A stretch of 64,000 bases of DNA from Sphingobium naphthae (GTDB lineage: Bacteria; Pseudomonadota; Alphaproteobacteria; Sphingomonadales; Sphingomonadaceae), in NCBI RefSeq assembly GCF_020782235.1, contig NZ_JAJGNO010000001.1:310001-374000 (forward strand), read 5' to 3'. Shown in pieces: positions 34,714 to 44,466 of this stretch (positions are counted from its first letter, which is position 1; each line of letters opens with the position of its first letter). Both the position numbers and the translations under genes were made by a program. Under the pieces are notes generated by a model that saw only the letters and a program-made list of their open reading frames with translations, was not told where the DNA came from and made no database searches.

Positions 34714-36003
34714 TTATCCTAATCTCAAGGCCACCGAAGCGGCATGGGCGGGCAGCCCTTCGGCCTGCGCCAGCGCGACGGCGGCGGGGCCGATCGCGCG
34801 CACTGCGGCGGCATCGAGGCTGAGAAAGCTGGTGCGCTTCATGAAGTCGAGCACCGAAAGCCCCGAGGAGAAGCGCGCGCGGCGACCGGTGGGCAGCACA
34901 TGGTTGGGACCGGCGACATAATCGCCGACCGCTTCGGGGGTCATCCGACCCAGGAACACCGATCCGGCATGGCGCACCTGCGCGAATAGCGGTTCAGGGT
35001 CCTCGACGGCGAGTTCGAGATGCTCGGGCGCCAGGCGATCGACCAGCGGCATGGCTTCGGCGAGATCGCGCACCAGGATGATCGCGCCATTGGCGTCCCA
35101 GCTGGTGCGGGCGACCGCACTGGTGGACAGCGCCGGGATCTGGCGCTCGACCGCGGCGGCGACGGCATCGGCGAAGGCCGCGTCATCGGTGAAGAGGATC
35201 GACTGGCTGGTCGGATCATGTTCCGATTGGCTGAGCAGATCCGCGGCGGTCCATTCCGGATCGTTGCGGCCATCGGCGACGACGACGATTTCCGATGGAC
35301 CGGCCACCATGTCGATGCCGACGACGCCGTAAAGCTGGCGCTTGGCTTCGGCGACCCAAGCATTGCCGGGGCCGGTGATGACGTCCACGGACCTGATCCG
35401 ACCGGTGCCATAAGCGAGCGCGGCGACCGCCTGCGCGCCGCCGACGCGCCAGATTTCCTCGATCCCCGCGACCTGCGCGGCGGCGAGAACCAGCGGGTTG
35501 ATCTCGCCATTGGGGGTCGGCGTCACCATCGCGATACGCTGCACGCCCGCCACCTTGGCGGGAATGACGTTCATCAGCAGCGAGCTGGGATAGGCGGCGC
35601 GTCCACCCGGCACATAGAGGCCGGCGGCGTCGACCGCGCTCCACCGGGCGCCCAGGCGCACGCCGGCGCTATCCACGCCGTCGCTGTCCTGCGGCTTCTG
35701 CTTTTCATGATAGGCCGTGATGCGCGCAGCGGCGAGTTCCAGCGCATCGCGAAGGTCCGTCGCAAGCGTGTCGAGCGCCGCGCGGGTTTCGGCCGGGGTC
35801 ACCGCCCAGCCGCTGACATCAAGGTCATGGCGGTCGAACCGCTGGGTATAGTCGGCGAGCGCCGCGTCGCCCCCGGCGCGGACCGCTTTCAGAATGGCGG
35901 CGACATCGCGCGACACATCCTCGTCCGCTTCGCGGCGCGCGTCGACCAGGGTGGTGAAGGCAGCGGCGAAATCGGCGTCGCTGGTGGAGAGCCGGAGGGT
36001 CAT
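34714..36003 (-). CDS. hisD: Histidinol dehydrogenase
   Basis: A 429-residue zinc enzyme for the last two oxidations of histidine synthesis. It has YVPGGRAAYPSSLLMN, the NAD site VITGPGNAWVAEAKR, zinc ligands in LLSQSEHDPTSQ, the catalytic Glu/His in RLAPEHLELA, and GPNHVLPTGRRARFSSGLS near the C-terminus. The start at 36003 follows family length; an in-frame ATG eight codons upstream is weaker. It follows hisG by 42 bases. Confidence 0.96.
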   Translation of the reverse strand: MTLRLSTSDADFAAAFTTLVDARREADEDVSRDVAAILKAVRAGGDAALADYTQRFDRHDLDVSGWAVTPAETRAALDTLATDLRDALELAAARITAYHEKQKPQDSDGVDSAGVRLGARWSAVDAAGLYVPGGRAAYPSSLLMNVIPAKVAGVQRIAMVTPTPNGEINPLVLAAAQVAGIEEIWRVGGAQAVAALAYGTGRIRSVDVITGPGNAWVAEAKRQLYGVVGIDMVAGPSEIVVVADGRNDPEWTAADLLSQSEHDPTSQSILFTDDAAFADAVAAAVERQIPALSTSAVARTSWDANGAIILVRDLAEAMPLVDRLAPEHLELAVEDPEPLFAQVRHAGSVFLGRMTPEAVGDYVAGPNHVLPTGRRARFSSGLSVLDFMKRTSFLSLDAAAVRAIGPAAVALAQAEGLPAHAASVALRLG

Positions 36004-36045
36004 GACTCGATCATCCTCCCCTCGCATGGGCGGATTTTACCGGAC

Positions 36046-36708
36046 TCACGCCGCATCGCGCACCTCCACGGCGTTGCGGAAGGCCTCGACCAGCGGCGAC
36101 AGGTCGGCCGAGCGCATCTTGTAGGCGGCGCGGTTGACGATCAGCCGGGCGGACACGGGCATGATGATGCTGGTTTCGACGAGGCCGTTCGCCTTGAGCG
36201 TCGCGCCCGAGGAGACGAGATCGACGATGCGGCGCGACAGGCCCAGCGAAGGCGCAAGCTCCATCGCGCCATTGAGCTTCACGCATTCGGCCTGCAGCCC
36301 GCGCGCCTCATAATATTTGCGAGTCAGTTGCGGATATTTGGTGGCGACGCGGATATGGCTGAGCGCCGCCTCATCCTCGTCCGCCGCATCCTGGGGCTCG
36401 GCCACCGACAGGCGGCAATGGCCGATGTCGAGATCGACCGGGGCATAAAGTTCGGAATAGTCAAATTCCTCGACCACGTCGGAGCCGACGATGCCGATCT
36501 GCGCCGCGCCATGGGCAACGAAGGTCGCAACGTCGAAGGCGCGCACGCGGATGATCGAGATGTCCGGCCGATTGGTGGCAAAGCGCAGCGCCCGGCTCTT
36601 CTTGTCATGAAATTCCGCCTCCGGCTCGATACCGGCCTTGGCGAGCAGCGGCAGCGCTTCATTGAGGATGCGCCCCTTGGGGATGGCGAAGGTGAGCGGA
36701 CGAGTCAT
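36046..36708 (-). CDS. hisG: ATP phosphoribosyltransferase, short form
   Basis: A 220-residue HisG, first enzyme of histidine synthesis. It shows [34 protein letters not shown] substrate loop (here [18 protein letters not shown]), and [15 protein letters not shown]. At this length it lacks the C-terminal regulatory ACT-like domain of the long form, so the family rule is that it needs HisZ for activity and feedback. No hisZ is in the window. Start is ATG 36708; ATG 36720 is an in-frame alternative. Confidence 0.94.
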   Translation of the reverse strand: MTRPLTFAIPKGRILNEALPLLAKAGIEPEAEFHDKKSRALRFATNRPDISIIRVRAFDVATFVAHGAAQIGIVGSDVVEEFDYSELYAPVDLDIGHCRLSVAEPQDAADEDEAALSHIRVATKYPQLTRKYYEARGLQAECVKLNGAMELAPSLGLSRRIVDLVSSGATLKANGLVETSIIMPVSARLIVNRAAYKMRSADLSPLVEAFRNAVEVRDAA

Positions 36709-36806
36709 GACGCGCGGCACTTAGGCGCAGGGGCGGCAAAGGGCAAGGTTTGGGGGTGGGCGCAAACTGTTCCGCTGCATGAACTCACTCATGCCCTATA
36801 AGCAGC

Positions 36807-36892
36807 CCGTCATCCCGGCCTTGAGCCGGGATCCCGCTTCCTCTTCATAGCCCCAAGAAAAGCGGGATGCCGGGTCAAGCCCGGCATGACGG
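36807..36892. repeat. Second-type palindromic repeat after mnmA
   Basis: An 86-base near-perfect palindrome: the left arm begins CCGTCATCCCGGCC and the right arm ends CCGGCATGACGG, with arms of about 32 bases (36807-36839 and 36861-36892) and a 21-base centre. The sequence differs from the two CCGTTCG elements. This CCGTCATCCCGG type is common in alphaproteobacterial genomes from my memory. It starts 12 bases beyond the mnmA stop. Confidence 0.85.
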
Positions 36893-36904
36893 ACCGGGGA
36901 TCAA

Positions 36905-38026
36905 TTACGCAGCCTCCGCCATCGCCGCCTGCGTCTGCGCGATCCAGCCGCCGCCCAGCACGCGTTCGCCGGCGTAGAGGACGGCGGCCTGGCCCGGCGC
37001 GACGCCATATTCGGGGGCGTCGAAGAGCAGCCGGTCGCCCTCCAGCCGCGCGGGCACGGGCTTGGCCATGGAGCGGACCTTGGCGGTCAGCGGGCCGGTG
37101 AAGGCGCCGCCCAGCCAGTTGATGTCGGAGAGGGTCGCACCCGCCACCGCCAGCGTCGCCTTTGGCCCCACGATCACGCGGCGGGCTTCGGCATCCAGCC
37201 GCACGACATAGAGCGGGTCGGGCTGCCCACCAATCTCCAGCCCCTTGCGCTGGCCGACCGTATAGTGGATCAGCCCCCGGTGCCGGCCCATCACCCGGCC
37301 ATCGACATGGACGATGTCGCCGCCTTCATCCGCATCGGGGCGCAGCTTGCGCACGATCTTGGCATAATCGCCATCGGGCACGAAGCAGATGTCCTGACTG
37401 TCGGGCTTCAGCGCCACCGACAGGCCCAGTTCGGCCGCGATCTCGCGCACCTGCGGCTTGGGCAAGCCGCCCAGAGGAAAGCGCAGATAGTCGAGCTGCG
37501 CCTGCGTCGTGGCGAAAAGGAAATAGCTCTGGTCGCGGGCCGGATCGGCGGCGCGGTGCAACTCCGCGCCCTGCGCGCCTTCGACCCGCTGCACATAATG
37601 GCCGGTGGCGAGGCAATCGGCGCCCAGGTCGCGCGCGATCTGGAACAGGTCGGTGAACTTCACGCCCATATTGCACTTCACGCATGGTATGGGGGTGCGG
37701 CCGGCCATATATTCATCGGCGAAGTCGGCGATCACGGAGTCGCGAAAAGCGCTTTCATAATCGAACACATAATGGGCGATGCCGATGCGGTCGGCGACCG
37801 CGCGCGCGTCGCGTATATCCTGGCCCGCGCAGCAGCTGCCGGTGCGGCCCACCGCCGCGCCATGATCATAGAGCTGGAGCGTGACGCCGATCACTTCCGC
37901 GCCCGTCTTCGCCGCGAGCGCGGCGACGACGCTCGAATCCACGCCGCCCGACATGGCGACGACGATGCGCCGCTGGGCGAGCGGCTCGGAAAGCTGGAAC
38001 TGGGGAGGCTGAAAGGCGGGCTGCAT
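36905..38026 (-). CDS. mnmA: tRNA-specific 2-thiouridylase MnmA
   Basis: A 373-residue enzyme that makes 2-thiouridine at position 34 of Lys, Glu and Gln tRNAs. The PP-loop is [22 protein letters not shown] and the catalytic Cys in [10 protein letters not shown] (with the partner Cys of the CVKC motif) are in place; [17 protein letters not shown] and the C-terminal beta-barrel follow. [12 protein letters not shown] is typical of the alphaproteobacterial subgroup. The start at 38026 is the second in-frame ATG; the first adds 12 unlikely residues. Confidence 0.95.
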   Translation of the reverse strand: MQPAFQPPQFQLSEPLAQRRIVVAMSGGVDSSVVAALAAKTGAEVIGVTLQLYDHGAAVGRTGSCCAGQDIRDARAVADRIGIAHYVFDYESAFRDSVIADFADEYMAGRTPIPCVKCNMGVKFTDLFQIARDLGADCLATGHYVQRVEGAQGAELHRAADPARDQSYFLFATTQAQLDYLRFPLGGLPKPQVREIAAELGLSVALKPDSQDICFVPDGDYAKIVRKLRPDADEGGDIVHVDGRVMGRHRGLIHYTVGQRKGLEIGGQPDPLYVVRLDAEARRVIVGPKATLAVAGATLSDINWLGGAFTGPLTAKVRSMAKPVPARLEGDRLLFDAPEYGVAPGQAAVLYAGERVLGGGWIAQTQAAMAEAA

Positions 38027-38178
38027 GGGCGCGCATATAGTGCGAAGCGGCCGGGCGCGCAAAAGTTAACGATTTATGACCGCCTCCAGCCGATTTGCCG
38101 TCCAAATGACTCGCAATCCGGGTTGAGCCGTTGGACCGGTTTACCGTCGGTTATCCATTCGACGCTAGAAGCAGATCC

Positions 38179-38478
38179 ATGGACTTGAGTTTCCTCCGGG
38201 CAGGCGGGCTGACCCCCGCCAACGCCAGAGTGACCGGCTGGCCGCGCGTGCCGGTCTGGCCCTTCCTGCGCGCCGCGACTGCCGCGGCCCAGGCGGCCAG
38301 CCCTACCGCACGAGCCGTTGCCGGCAGCCTGCGGGGGCAGGACGGAGGCGATGACTGGGTTCAGGAACTGGCCGATATATTCGCGCCACGTTCCAACGGC
38401 ACGATCGAGGCCGTTCGACTTGCGGGCAGCTTCAACCCGCTGATCGCAAGTCGTGTCGTCAGGGGGCAGGGAGAATGA
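38179..38478 (+). CDS. Possible small hypothetical protein
   Basis: An open frame of 99 codons (MDLSFLRAGGLT to VVRGQGE) lies between the divergent mnmA and sciP. Its codons are moderately GC-rich at third positions and the middle is Ala-rich with a WVQELADIFAP helix. No ribosome-binding site is visible and I recognise no family. The frame is open 16 codons further up to 38131. It may be a real lineage-specific gene or leader sequence. Confidence 0.35.
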   Translation: MDLSFLRAGGLTPANARVTGWPRVPVWPFLRAATAAAQAASPTARAVAGSLRGQDGGDDWVQELADIFAPRSNGTIEAVRLAGSFNPLIASRVVRGQGE

Positions 38479-38582
38479 AGCCAGTGTTTACCTTCGCGCT
38501 TTAGCCCCTGTTCAGGGCTGATCCAGATAAAGGGTTTCACGGCTGAGTTCGGCAAAGGCCAGTGCCGCAAATTGAGGTAAGA

Positions 38583-38882
38583 ATGATCGAGAACCAGAAA
38601 ATCAGGCCCGCCCAGGTCGTCGGCCCCCTCGGGGAGCCCCTGACGCTGGACAGCCTGCCGCCGCGGGACACCACCCGCTGGGTGGTGCGGCGCAAGGCGG
38701 AAGTCGTCGCCGCCGTCAATGGCGGGCTGCTGAGCGTGGACGAAGCGTGCGCCCGCTACAATCTGACGCTGGAGGAATTCGCCGGCTGGCAGCGCGCGGT
38801 CGATCGGTCGGGCATGCACGGCCTGCGCGTGACGCGCATTCAATATTACAAGTCGCTCTACGAGCGGCAGCAGAAATACTGA
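38583..38882 (+). CDS. sciP: CtrA inhibitor SciP (DUF1153)
   Basis: A 99-residue helix-turn-helix protein. The core LPPRDTTRWVVRRKAEVVAAV and the second helix pair LSVDEACARYNLTLEEFAGWQRAVD are the DUF1153/SciP signature; the end RVTRIQYYKSLYERQ is also typical. In Caulobacter SciP binds CtrA and blocks transcription of CtrA targets in G1. GAGG precedes the ATG at 38583; an ATG-less extension to 38562 is less likely. It implies that this organism uses the CtrA cell-cycle circuit. A small hairpin (AGCCC/GGGCT) lies about 70 bases upstream. Confidence 0.93.
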   Translation: MIENQKIRPAQVVGPLGEPLTLDSLPPRDTTRWVVRRKAEVVAAVNGGLLSVDEACARYNLTLEEFAGWQRAVDRSGMHGLRVTRIQYYKSLYERQQKY

Positions 38883-39110
38883 CTGCAGGCTGATCGCCGT
38901 CCGGCCCTGCGCCGGGCGCGTTCTTATGGGGCCGCCGGCATATGTCCGGCGGCCCCTTGCCGTTCCGGCGGGCAGCAAAAACATGCTGGAACGGGCGCAA
39001 AGCCAAGATGGTTTCAACCCCGGAATCATTTTTCGTCCGATGGAACGCGATGCCACTTGCTCCGTTGAACAAGCACCCAACCCGATGGGGGCCTGGTCAA
39101 GGAGAGTAAC

Positions 39111-39365
39111 ATGGGAATCATCTTGTGGCTTATCGTCGGCGGCATCATCGGCTGGCTTGCCAGCATGGTCATGCGCACCGATGCGCAGCAGGGCATCCTG
39201 CTCAATATTGTGGTCGGCATCGTCGGCGCCTTCATCGGCGGCCTGATCTTCAGCGGCGGTTCGATCAACGACGGTCTGACCGTCTACAGCTTCTTGGTTT
39301 CGCTGGTCGGCGCGATCATCCTGCTGGCGATCGTCAACCTGGTGCGTCGCGGTTCGATGCGTTAA
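39111..39365 (+). CDS. GlsB/YeaQ-family stress membrane protein, copy 1
   Basis: An 84-residue protein of three membrane helices. MGIILWLIVGGIIGWLASMVM, GILLNIVVGIVGAFIGGL and a final VSLVGAIILLAIVNLVRRG are the family pattern (formerly called transglycosylase-associated). GGAG lies about seven bases before the ATG. Function is unclear; E. coli members respond to stress. A strong terminator follows, shared with the convergent paralogue at 39430. Confidence 0.9.
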   Translation: MGIILWLIVGGIIGWLASMVMRTDAQQGILLNIVVGIVGAFIGGLIFSGGSINDGLTVYSFLVSLVGAIILLAIVNLVRRGSMR

Positions 39366-39385
39366 GCGCCAGACACGTCATTCCT

Positions 39386-39419
39386 AAAAGGCCGCGCCTG
39401 CAAAGGCGCGGCCTTTTTT
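39386..39419. terminator. Bidirectional intrinsic terminator
   Basis: GGCCGCGCC and GGCGCGGCC form a perfect nine-base stem with a six-base loop, flanked by AAAA on the left and TTTTTT on the right. It can therefore end transcripts from both sides and lies between the two convergent GlsB-like genes. Confidence 0.88.
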
Positions 39420-39429
39420 GCGTTGGTCC

Positions 39430-39678
39430 TTACCGGCGCACCGCGAACCAGCGATACAGCACGAGCACGGCGACCGATCCCAGCACCGCGGCGATGAAGC
39501 CCGCGCCCTCCTCCGGCGCGTAGAAGCCCGCCAGACGCCCGACGAACCCGGCGAGCAGCGCGCCGGCAATCCCCAGCAGGATCGTCACCACGCATCCGCC
39601 CGGGTCGCGCCCGGGCATCACCAGTTTCGCCAGCGCACCCGCCAGCAGGCCGACGAAAATCCAGCCCAGCAAGTCCAT
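39430..39678 (-). CDS. GlsB/YeaQ-family stress membrane protein, copy 2
   Basis: An 82-residue paralogue of the gene at 39111 with the same three-helix layout: IFVGLLAGALAKLVMPGRDPGG, VTILLGIAGALLAGFVG and AAVLGSVAVLVLYRWF. The MPGRDPGGC loop is the common form of the family, which copy 1 lacks. GGAGAG lies before ATG 39678. The frame is open further upstream to 39801 but without ribosome-binding site or coding character. Confidence 0.88.
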   Translation of the reverse strand: MDLLGWIFVGLLAGALAKLVMPGRDPGGCVVTILLGIAGALLAGFVGRLAGFYAPEEGAGFIAAVLGSVAVLVLYRWFAVRR

Positions 39679-39949
39679 GATGGACTCTCCATTATTCGAT
39701 ATGCGACCCGCCGCCATAGCGCCACAACCCCGCGGTTTTGGCAAGTCGATGCGATCCCGAAACGGCACGATCCGTGCTGATCCGTGCTTTTGCCTCGCCA
39801 CGATGATCGGCGGCTCCGTCGCGCGTCGCCCGCTCGCATTATCGCTTTGATCTGTCCCCTCACCGCATGATAAATGGGCTTGAGGCAGGTGCTATATTCA
39901 TATAACACAGTCGCCAACAGGGGCGAAGCGCCGGAGAGATGGAATCGGC

Positions 39950-41122
39950 ATGAACTACGAAACCCAGGTGCTGGGCGACTCGACGATCATCATGGATGGG
40001 GATGATCGGCGCCGGAGCAGGAAGAAGCTGATCATCGGCGCAGGCATTGCCGTGGCGCTGGTCGCGGCGGCCGTCGCCATTTCGATGCGCGGCGGCGGCG
40101 ATACCGCCGCGGCGCCAGCGCCGGGCGCGGTCGCGCCGGTGGTGACCGTCACCAGCCCGGGGCAGTCGACGGTGGCGCGCACGGTGAGCGCGACGGGTTC
40201 GCTCGCGGCGCGGGTCGATATGCCGGTCGGTGTGGTCGGCGAAGGCGGCATGGTGACGCGCGTGCTGGTGCAGCCGGGCGACTGGGTCCGCGCCGGGCAG
40301 ACGCTGGCGACGATCGAGCGGTCGGTGCAGAGCGAGCAGGTGCGCTCGCTCGCCGCCCAGGTCGAGGTTGCGCGGGCGGACGCCAAGCTCGCCCAGGCGC
40401 AGCTCGATCGCGCCAAGGCGCTGGTCGGCCGCGGCTTCATCAGCGCGGCGGACATCGACCAGCGCACCGCCACCCGCGATCAGGCCGAAGCGCGAGTGCG
40501 CGTCGCCCAGGCGCAACTGGCCGAACAGCGCGCCCGCACCGGGCGGCTCGACATCAAGGCGCCGGCCGCCGGGCTGGTGCTGACCCGATCGGTCGAACCG
40601 GGCCAGATCGTGCAGGCGGGCAGCGGGGTGCTGTTCCGCATCGCCAAGGATGGCGAAATGGAGATGCAGGCGCAGGTGGCCGAAGGCGATCTTGCGACCC
40701 TGCGCCCCGGCAACAGCGCGACGGTGACGCCGATCGGCAGCGACACGCAGGTCGCCGGCCGGGTGTGGCAGGTGTCGCCCGTGGTCGATCCGCAGACGCG
40801 CCAGGGCATTGCGCGCATCGCCGTCCCCTATAACAAGGCGATCCGTCCCGGCGGCTTTGCTTCGGCGACGATCACCAGCGGATCGGGCAGCGCCCCGCTG
40901 CTGCCGGAATCGGCGGTGCAGAGCGACCCCAAGGGCAGCTTCGTCTATATCGTCAACGGCAAGAACCAGGTGGAGCGGCGCGACGTGTCGGTCGGCCAGG
41001 TGTCCGACGCTGGCGTCGCCATCACCGGCGGCATCACCGGCACCGAGAAGATCGTGACATCGGCCGGCGCCTTCCTGACGCCGGGACAGAAGGTCAGGCC
41101 CGAGCTGGCCAAGGGACGCTGA
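39950..41122 (+). CDS. RND efflux periplasmic adaptor subunit
   Basis: A 390-residue membrane fusion protein. A basic N-terminus and single membrane anchor (IIGAGIAVALVAAAVAISM) are followed by the lipoyl half-motif VLVQPGDWVRAGQTLATI (about residues 105-122), a helical hairpin (AQVEVARADAKLAQAQLDRAKALVG), the second lipoyl half RLDIKAPAAGLVL and barrel domains ending TPGQKVRPEL. It bridges the inner-membrane pump at 41198 to an outer-membrane channel, whose gene is not here. The adaptor has a transmembrane anchor rather than a lipobox. The gene is expressed with the pump. Confidence 0.93.
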   Translation: MNYETQVLGDSTIIMDGDDRRRSRKKLIIGAGIAVALVAAAVAISMRGGGDTAAAPAPGAVAPVVTVTSPGQSTVARTVSATGSLAARVDMPVGVVGEGGMVTRVLVQPGDWVRAGQTLATIERSVQSEQVRSLAAQVEVARADAKLAQAQLDRAKALVGRGFISAADIDQRTATRDQAEARVRVAQAQLAEQRARTGRLDIKAPAAGLVLTRSVEPGQIVQAGSGVLFRIAKDGEMEMQAQVAEGDLATLRPGNSATVTPIGSDTQVAGRVWQVSPVVDPQTRQGIARIAVPYNKAIRPGGFASATITSGSGSAPLLPESAVQSDPKGSFVYIVNGKNQVERRDVSVGQVSDAGVAITGGITGTEKIVTSAGAFLTPGQKVRPELAKGR

Positions 41123-41197
41123 CGCAGGCGGGCGCGGGCCCGGTGCGGAGCAGGACAGGATAGCGGGCGGCCTCCGGGCGTCCGGTGAAGGAAGCGC

Positions 41198-44100
41198 GTG
41201 ATGAATTTTCGCAACATTTCCGCATGGTCGATCCGCAACCCGGTGACGCCGCTGGTGCTGTTCGCCGCCCTGGTGCTGGCGGGGCTCGTCAGCTTCATGC
41301 GGATGGACGTGAACAATAATCCCGACGTCAGCTTCCCGTTCGTCAGCGTCACCATTTCGCAGCCGGGCGCAGCGCCCAGCGAGCTGGAGACGCAGATCAC
41401 CCAGCGTGTCGAGGCGGCGGTGCGCGGCGTGCGCGGCGTGGACGAAATCACATCCATCGCGATGGAGGGTCAATCCCTCACCAACGTCCAGTTCGAGATC
41501 GGCACGCCGGTCGATCGCGCGGTCAACGATGTGAAAAATGCGGTGGACCAGATCCGCAGCGACCTGCCAGACGGCATATTGGAGCCGCAGGTCCAGCGCA
41601 TCGACGTGGATGGCGGGCCGATCGCCTATTTCAGCGCCGAAGCGACCGACATGACGCTGGAGGAATTATCCTGGTATGTCGACAATACGGTGGCCAAGCG
41701 GTTGCTGTCGATCAGCGGCATGGCGGCGGTCAATCGCGGCGGCGGCGTCAGCCGCGAAATCCGCGTCATCCTGGATCCGGCCAAGCTGCAGGCCTATGGC
41801 GTCACCGCCGCGCAGGTGAACGCCCAGTTGCAGCAGGTCAATTTGAACGCAGCGGGCGGCCGGACGGAGATCGCCGGCGCCGAACAGTCGATCCGGGTGC
41901 TGGGCAATGCCGAAAGCGCGCGCGACCTAGGCGCGACCCAAATCGCCATATCGGGCAGCCGGACGGTAAAACTGGCCGATCTCGCCACCGTCCGTGACAT
42001 GTATGCCGAACAGCGCAGCCTCGCCCTGATGAACGGGCGACAGGTGACCAGTTTCAGCATGGAGAAGGCTAAGGGATCGTCGGACGTCACCGTCTATGAC
42101 GAGGCGATGAAGGTCCTGGACAAGCTGAAGAAGGAAAATCCCAAGGTTCAGTTCAAGCAGCTCTACACCAGCGTCGAATATACCCGCGGTCAGTATCACA
42201 GCGCCATGTCGGCGATGATCGAGGGCGCGGTGCTGGCCGTCGTCATCGTCTTCCTGTTCCTGCGCGACTGGCGCGCGACGATGATTTCCGCGCTCGCCAT
42301 TCCCCTCTCCGCCATTCCGTCCTTCTGGTTCATGGATATGATGGGCTTCACGCTGAATGGGATTTCGCTGCTGGCGCTCAGCCTGGTCGCGGGCGTGCTG
42401 GTCGACGACGCGATCGTGGAGATCGAAAATATCGTGCGCCATATGCGCATGGGCAAATCCGCCTATCAGGCTTCGATCGATGCTGCCGACGAGATCGGCC
42501 TCGCCGTGCTCGCCACGACCATGGCGATCGTCGCGGTGTTCCTGCCGGTGGCGCTCATGCCGGGGCTGGCCGGGCAGTTCTTCATCCAGTTCGGCATGAC
42601 CGTCGTCGTGTCGGTGCTGATGAGCCTGGCCGTGGCGCGCCTGATCACGCCGATGGTCGCCGCCTATTTCCTCAAGGCCCATGGCGAGGAGAGCCATGGC
42701 GAGGGCTGGCTGATGGACCGCTATATGGGCGTGTTGCGCTGGTCGCTGGAGGATCGCAAGGCCAAGGCGCGGCATGCGCGCGGTGGGCTGCGCAACCGAC
42801 TGGCCGGCTTTTTTACCGATCATCGCGTCTGGACGCTGGGTGCGGGCATCATGGCTTTCGTCGCGACGATCGCGGCCTTCGCCACCCTGCCCATGACCTT
42901 CCAGCCGACCATCAACACCGATTTCAGCCAGGTGAAGATCGAGACCGTGCCCGGCAGCACCCTGGCGCAGACCACGGCGGTCACGCGCAAGGTCGCCGAT
43001 ATGCTGTCCGCCGACACCGATGTGGTGGAGGCCGCCTTCGCCGACATCGAGCCGACCAGCGCCGACATTTTCTTGACGCTGAAGAAGGATCGGCCGATCA
43101 GTTCGGTGGAATGGGAGCGCAAGGTCGCCCCCAAATTCCAGTCGGTCGCGGACGCGCGCGTCAATTTCCAATCCCAGTCGGGCGGCGGTTTCGGCCGCGA
43201 CATCATCATGATGTTCGGATCCGACGACCCGGAACTGCTGGACGATACCGCCAACCAGCTGGTCAAGGAAATGGCGAGCCTGCCCGAACTGCGCGCGCCG
43301 CGCGTGCAGGGCGACATGCAGCGGCCGGAGATCATCATCACCCCACGGCTGGACCTTGCGGCCAGCATGGGCGTCACCACCGCTGCGCTGAGCAACGCGA
43401 TCCGCATCGCCACGATCGGCGACATCGATCAGAACAGCGCCAAATTCTCGCTGTCGGACCGGCAGATCCCGATCCGCGTGTCGCTGGCGGAGGAAAGCCG
43501 CAAGGATATCGGCACCATCGCCAATATGCCGGTGGCGACAGTGAACGGCGGATCGGTGCCGCTCAAGGTTGTGGCGGACATTCACTTCGGCGCCGGGCCG
43601 ACGCAGATCCGTCGCTTCAACCAGATCCGCCGCATCGTCGTGGGCGCCGACCTGGCGCCGGGCCTCGTCACCAGCCAGGCGATGGGCAAGCTCAACGCCC
43701 TGCCCACGATGAAGGCGATCAACGAGGGGCGCATCCAGGGCGTGCAGAAGCTCAATGTCGGCGACAGCAAGTTCCAGCAGGAAATGCTCCAGAATTTCGC
43801 CATCGCCGTCTTTTCGGGCGTGCTGCTGGTGCTGGCGGTGCTGGTGCTGCTCTACAAGAGGATCATGCCGCCCTTCGTCAATCTGGGCTCTTTGCTGCTG
43901 GCGCCGCTTGGGGGTGCGCTGGCGCTGCATGTCGCCGGCCAGCCTTTGTCGATGCCCGTCTTCATCGGCCTGCTGATGCTGCTCGGCATCGTCGCCAAAA
44001 ACTCCATCCTCGTCATCGACTTCGCGCTGGAGGAGATGGAAAAGGGCGTGCCCAAGAAGGAGGCGATCATCGACGCCGGGCACAAGCGCGCCCAGCCCAT

Positions 44101-44368
44101 CGTCATGACCACCGTCGCCATGGTGGCGGGCATGGTGCCCACGGCTCTGTCGCTGTCGGGCGACGCGGCGTGGCGCGCGCCGATGGGCATCACCGTGATC
44201 GGCGGCCTGCTGCTGTCGACGCTGCTTACGCTGGTGATCGTGCCGGCCGTTTTCAGCCTGGCGATCGGGCTGGAAAGCTGGGTCGGGCCGCGGCTCGGCC
44301 GTGGCCTGCTGACCTACAAGCCGGGGGACAATGGCCGGCCGGTGCCGGGCCATGCGCCCGCCGAATGA
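41198..44368 (+). CDS. RND efflux pump permease
   Basis: A 1056-residue pump of the AcrB/HAE1-like superfamily with the 1+5 and 1+5 helix arrangement. Helix 4 has the proton-relay acidic pair in GVLVDDAIVEIENIVRHM. The N-terminal FRNISAWSIRNPVTPLVLFAALVL and first periplasmic NNNPDVSFPFVSVTISQPGA are of the short-form type seen in environmental RND systems; the C-terminal part has LLMLLGIVAKNSILVIDFALEEM. It probably exports drugs, solvents or lipids as a trimer. It lies 75 bases from its adaptor gene; no TolC or regulator follows. Confidence 0.94.
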   Translation: MMNFRNISAWSIRNPVTPLVLFAALVLAGLVSFMRMDVNNNPDVSFPFVSVTISQPGAAPSELETQITQRVEAAVRGVRGVDEITSIAMEGQSLTNVQFEIGTPVDRAVNDVKNAVDQIRSDLPDGILEPQVQRIDVDGGPIAYFSAEATDMTLEELSWYVDNTVAKRLLSISGMAAVNRGGGVSREIRVILDPAKLQAYGVTAAQVNAQLQQVNLNAAGGRTEIAGAEQSIRVLGNAESARDLGATQIAISGSRTVKLADLATVRDMYAEQRSLALMNGRQVTSFSMEKAKGSSDVTVYDEAMKVLDKLKKENPKVQFKQLYTSVEYTRGQYHSAMSAMIEGAVLAVVIVFLFLRDWRATMISALAIPLSAIPSFWFMDMMGFTLNGISLLALSLVAGVLVDDAIVEIENIVRHMRMGKSAYQASIDAADEIGLAVLATTMAIVAVFLPVALMPGLAGQFFIQFGMTVVVSVLMSLAVARLITPMVAAYFLKAHGEESHGEGWLMDRYMGVLRWSLEDRKAKARHARGGLRNRLAGFFTDHRVWTLGAGIMAFVATIAAFATLPMTFQPTINTDFSQVKIETVPGSTLAQTTAVTRKVADMLSADTDVVEAAFADIEPTSADIFLTLKKDRPISSVEWERKVAPKFQSVADARVNFQSQSGGGFGRDIIMMFGSDDPELLDDTANQLVKEMASLPELRAPRVQGDMQRPEIIITPRLDLAASMGVTTAALSNAIRIATIGDIDQNSAKFSLSDRQIPIRVSLAEESRKDIGTIANMPVATVNGGSVPLKVVADIHFGAGPTQIRRFNQIRRIVVGADLAPGLVTSQAMGKLNALPTMKAINEGRIQGVQKLNVGDSKFQQEMLQNFAIAVFSGVLLVLAVLVLLYKRIMPPFVNLGSLLLAPLGGALALHVAGQPLSMPVFIGLLMLLGIVAKNSILVIDFALEEMEKGVPKKEAIIDAGHKRAQPIVMTTVAMVAGMVPTALSLSGDAAWRAPMGITVIGGLLLSTLLTLVIVPAVFSLAIGLESWVGPRLGRGLLTYKPGDNGRPVPGHAPAE

Positions 44369-44466
44369 TCGCGGGCGGTCCGGCCGGTCCGCCCCGCCAT
44401 CGAAAGCGCGCTTGCCCAAAAGAAAGCCTTGCCTGAACGAAACGGGCGCGTAACCGTTTCCTGCCC

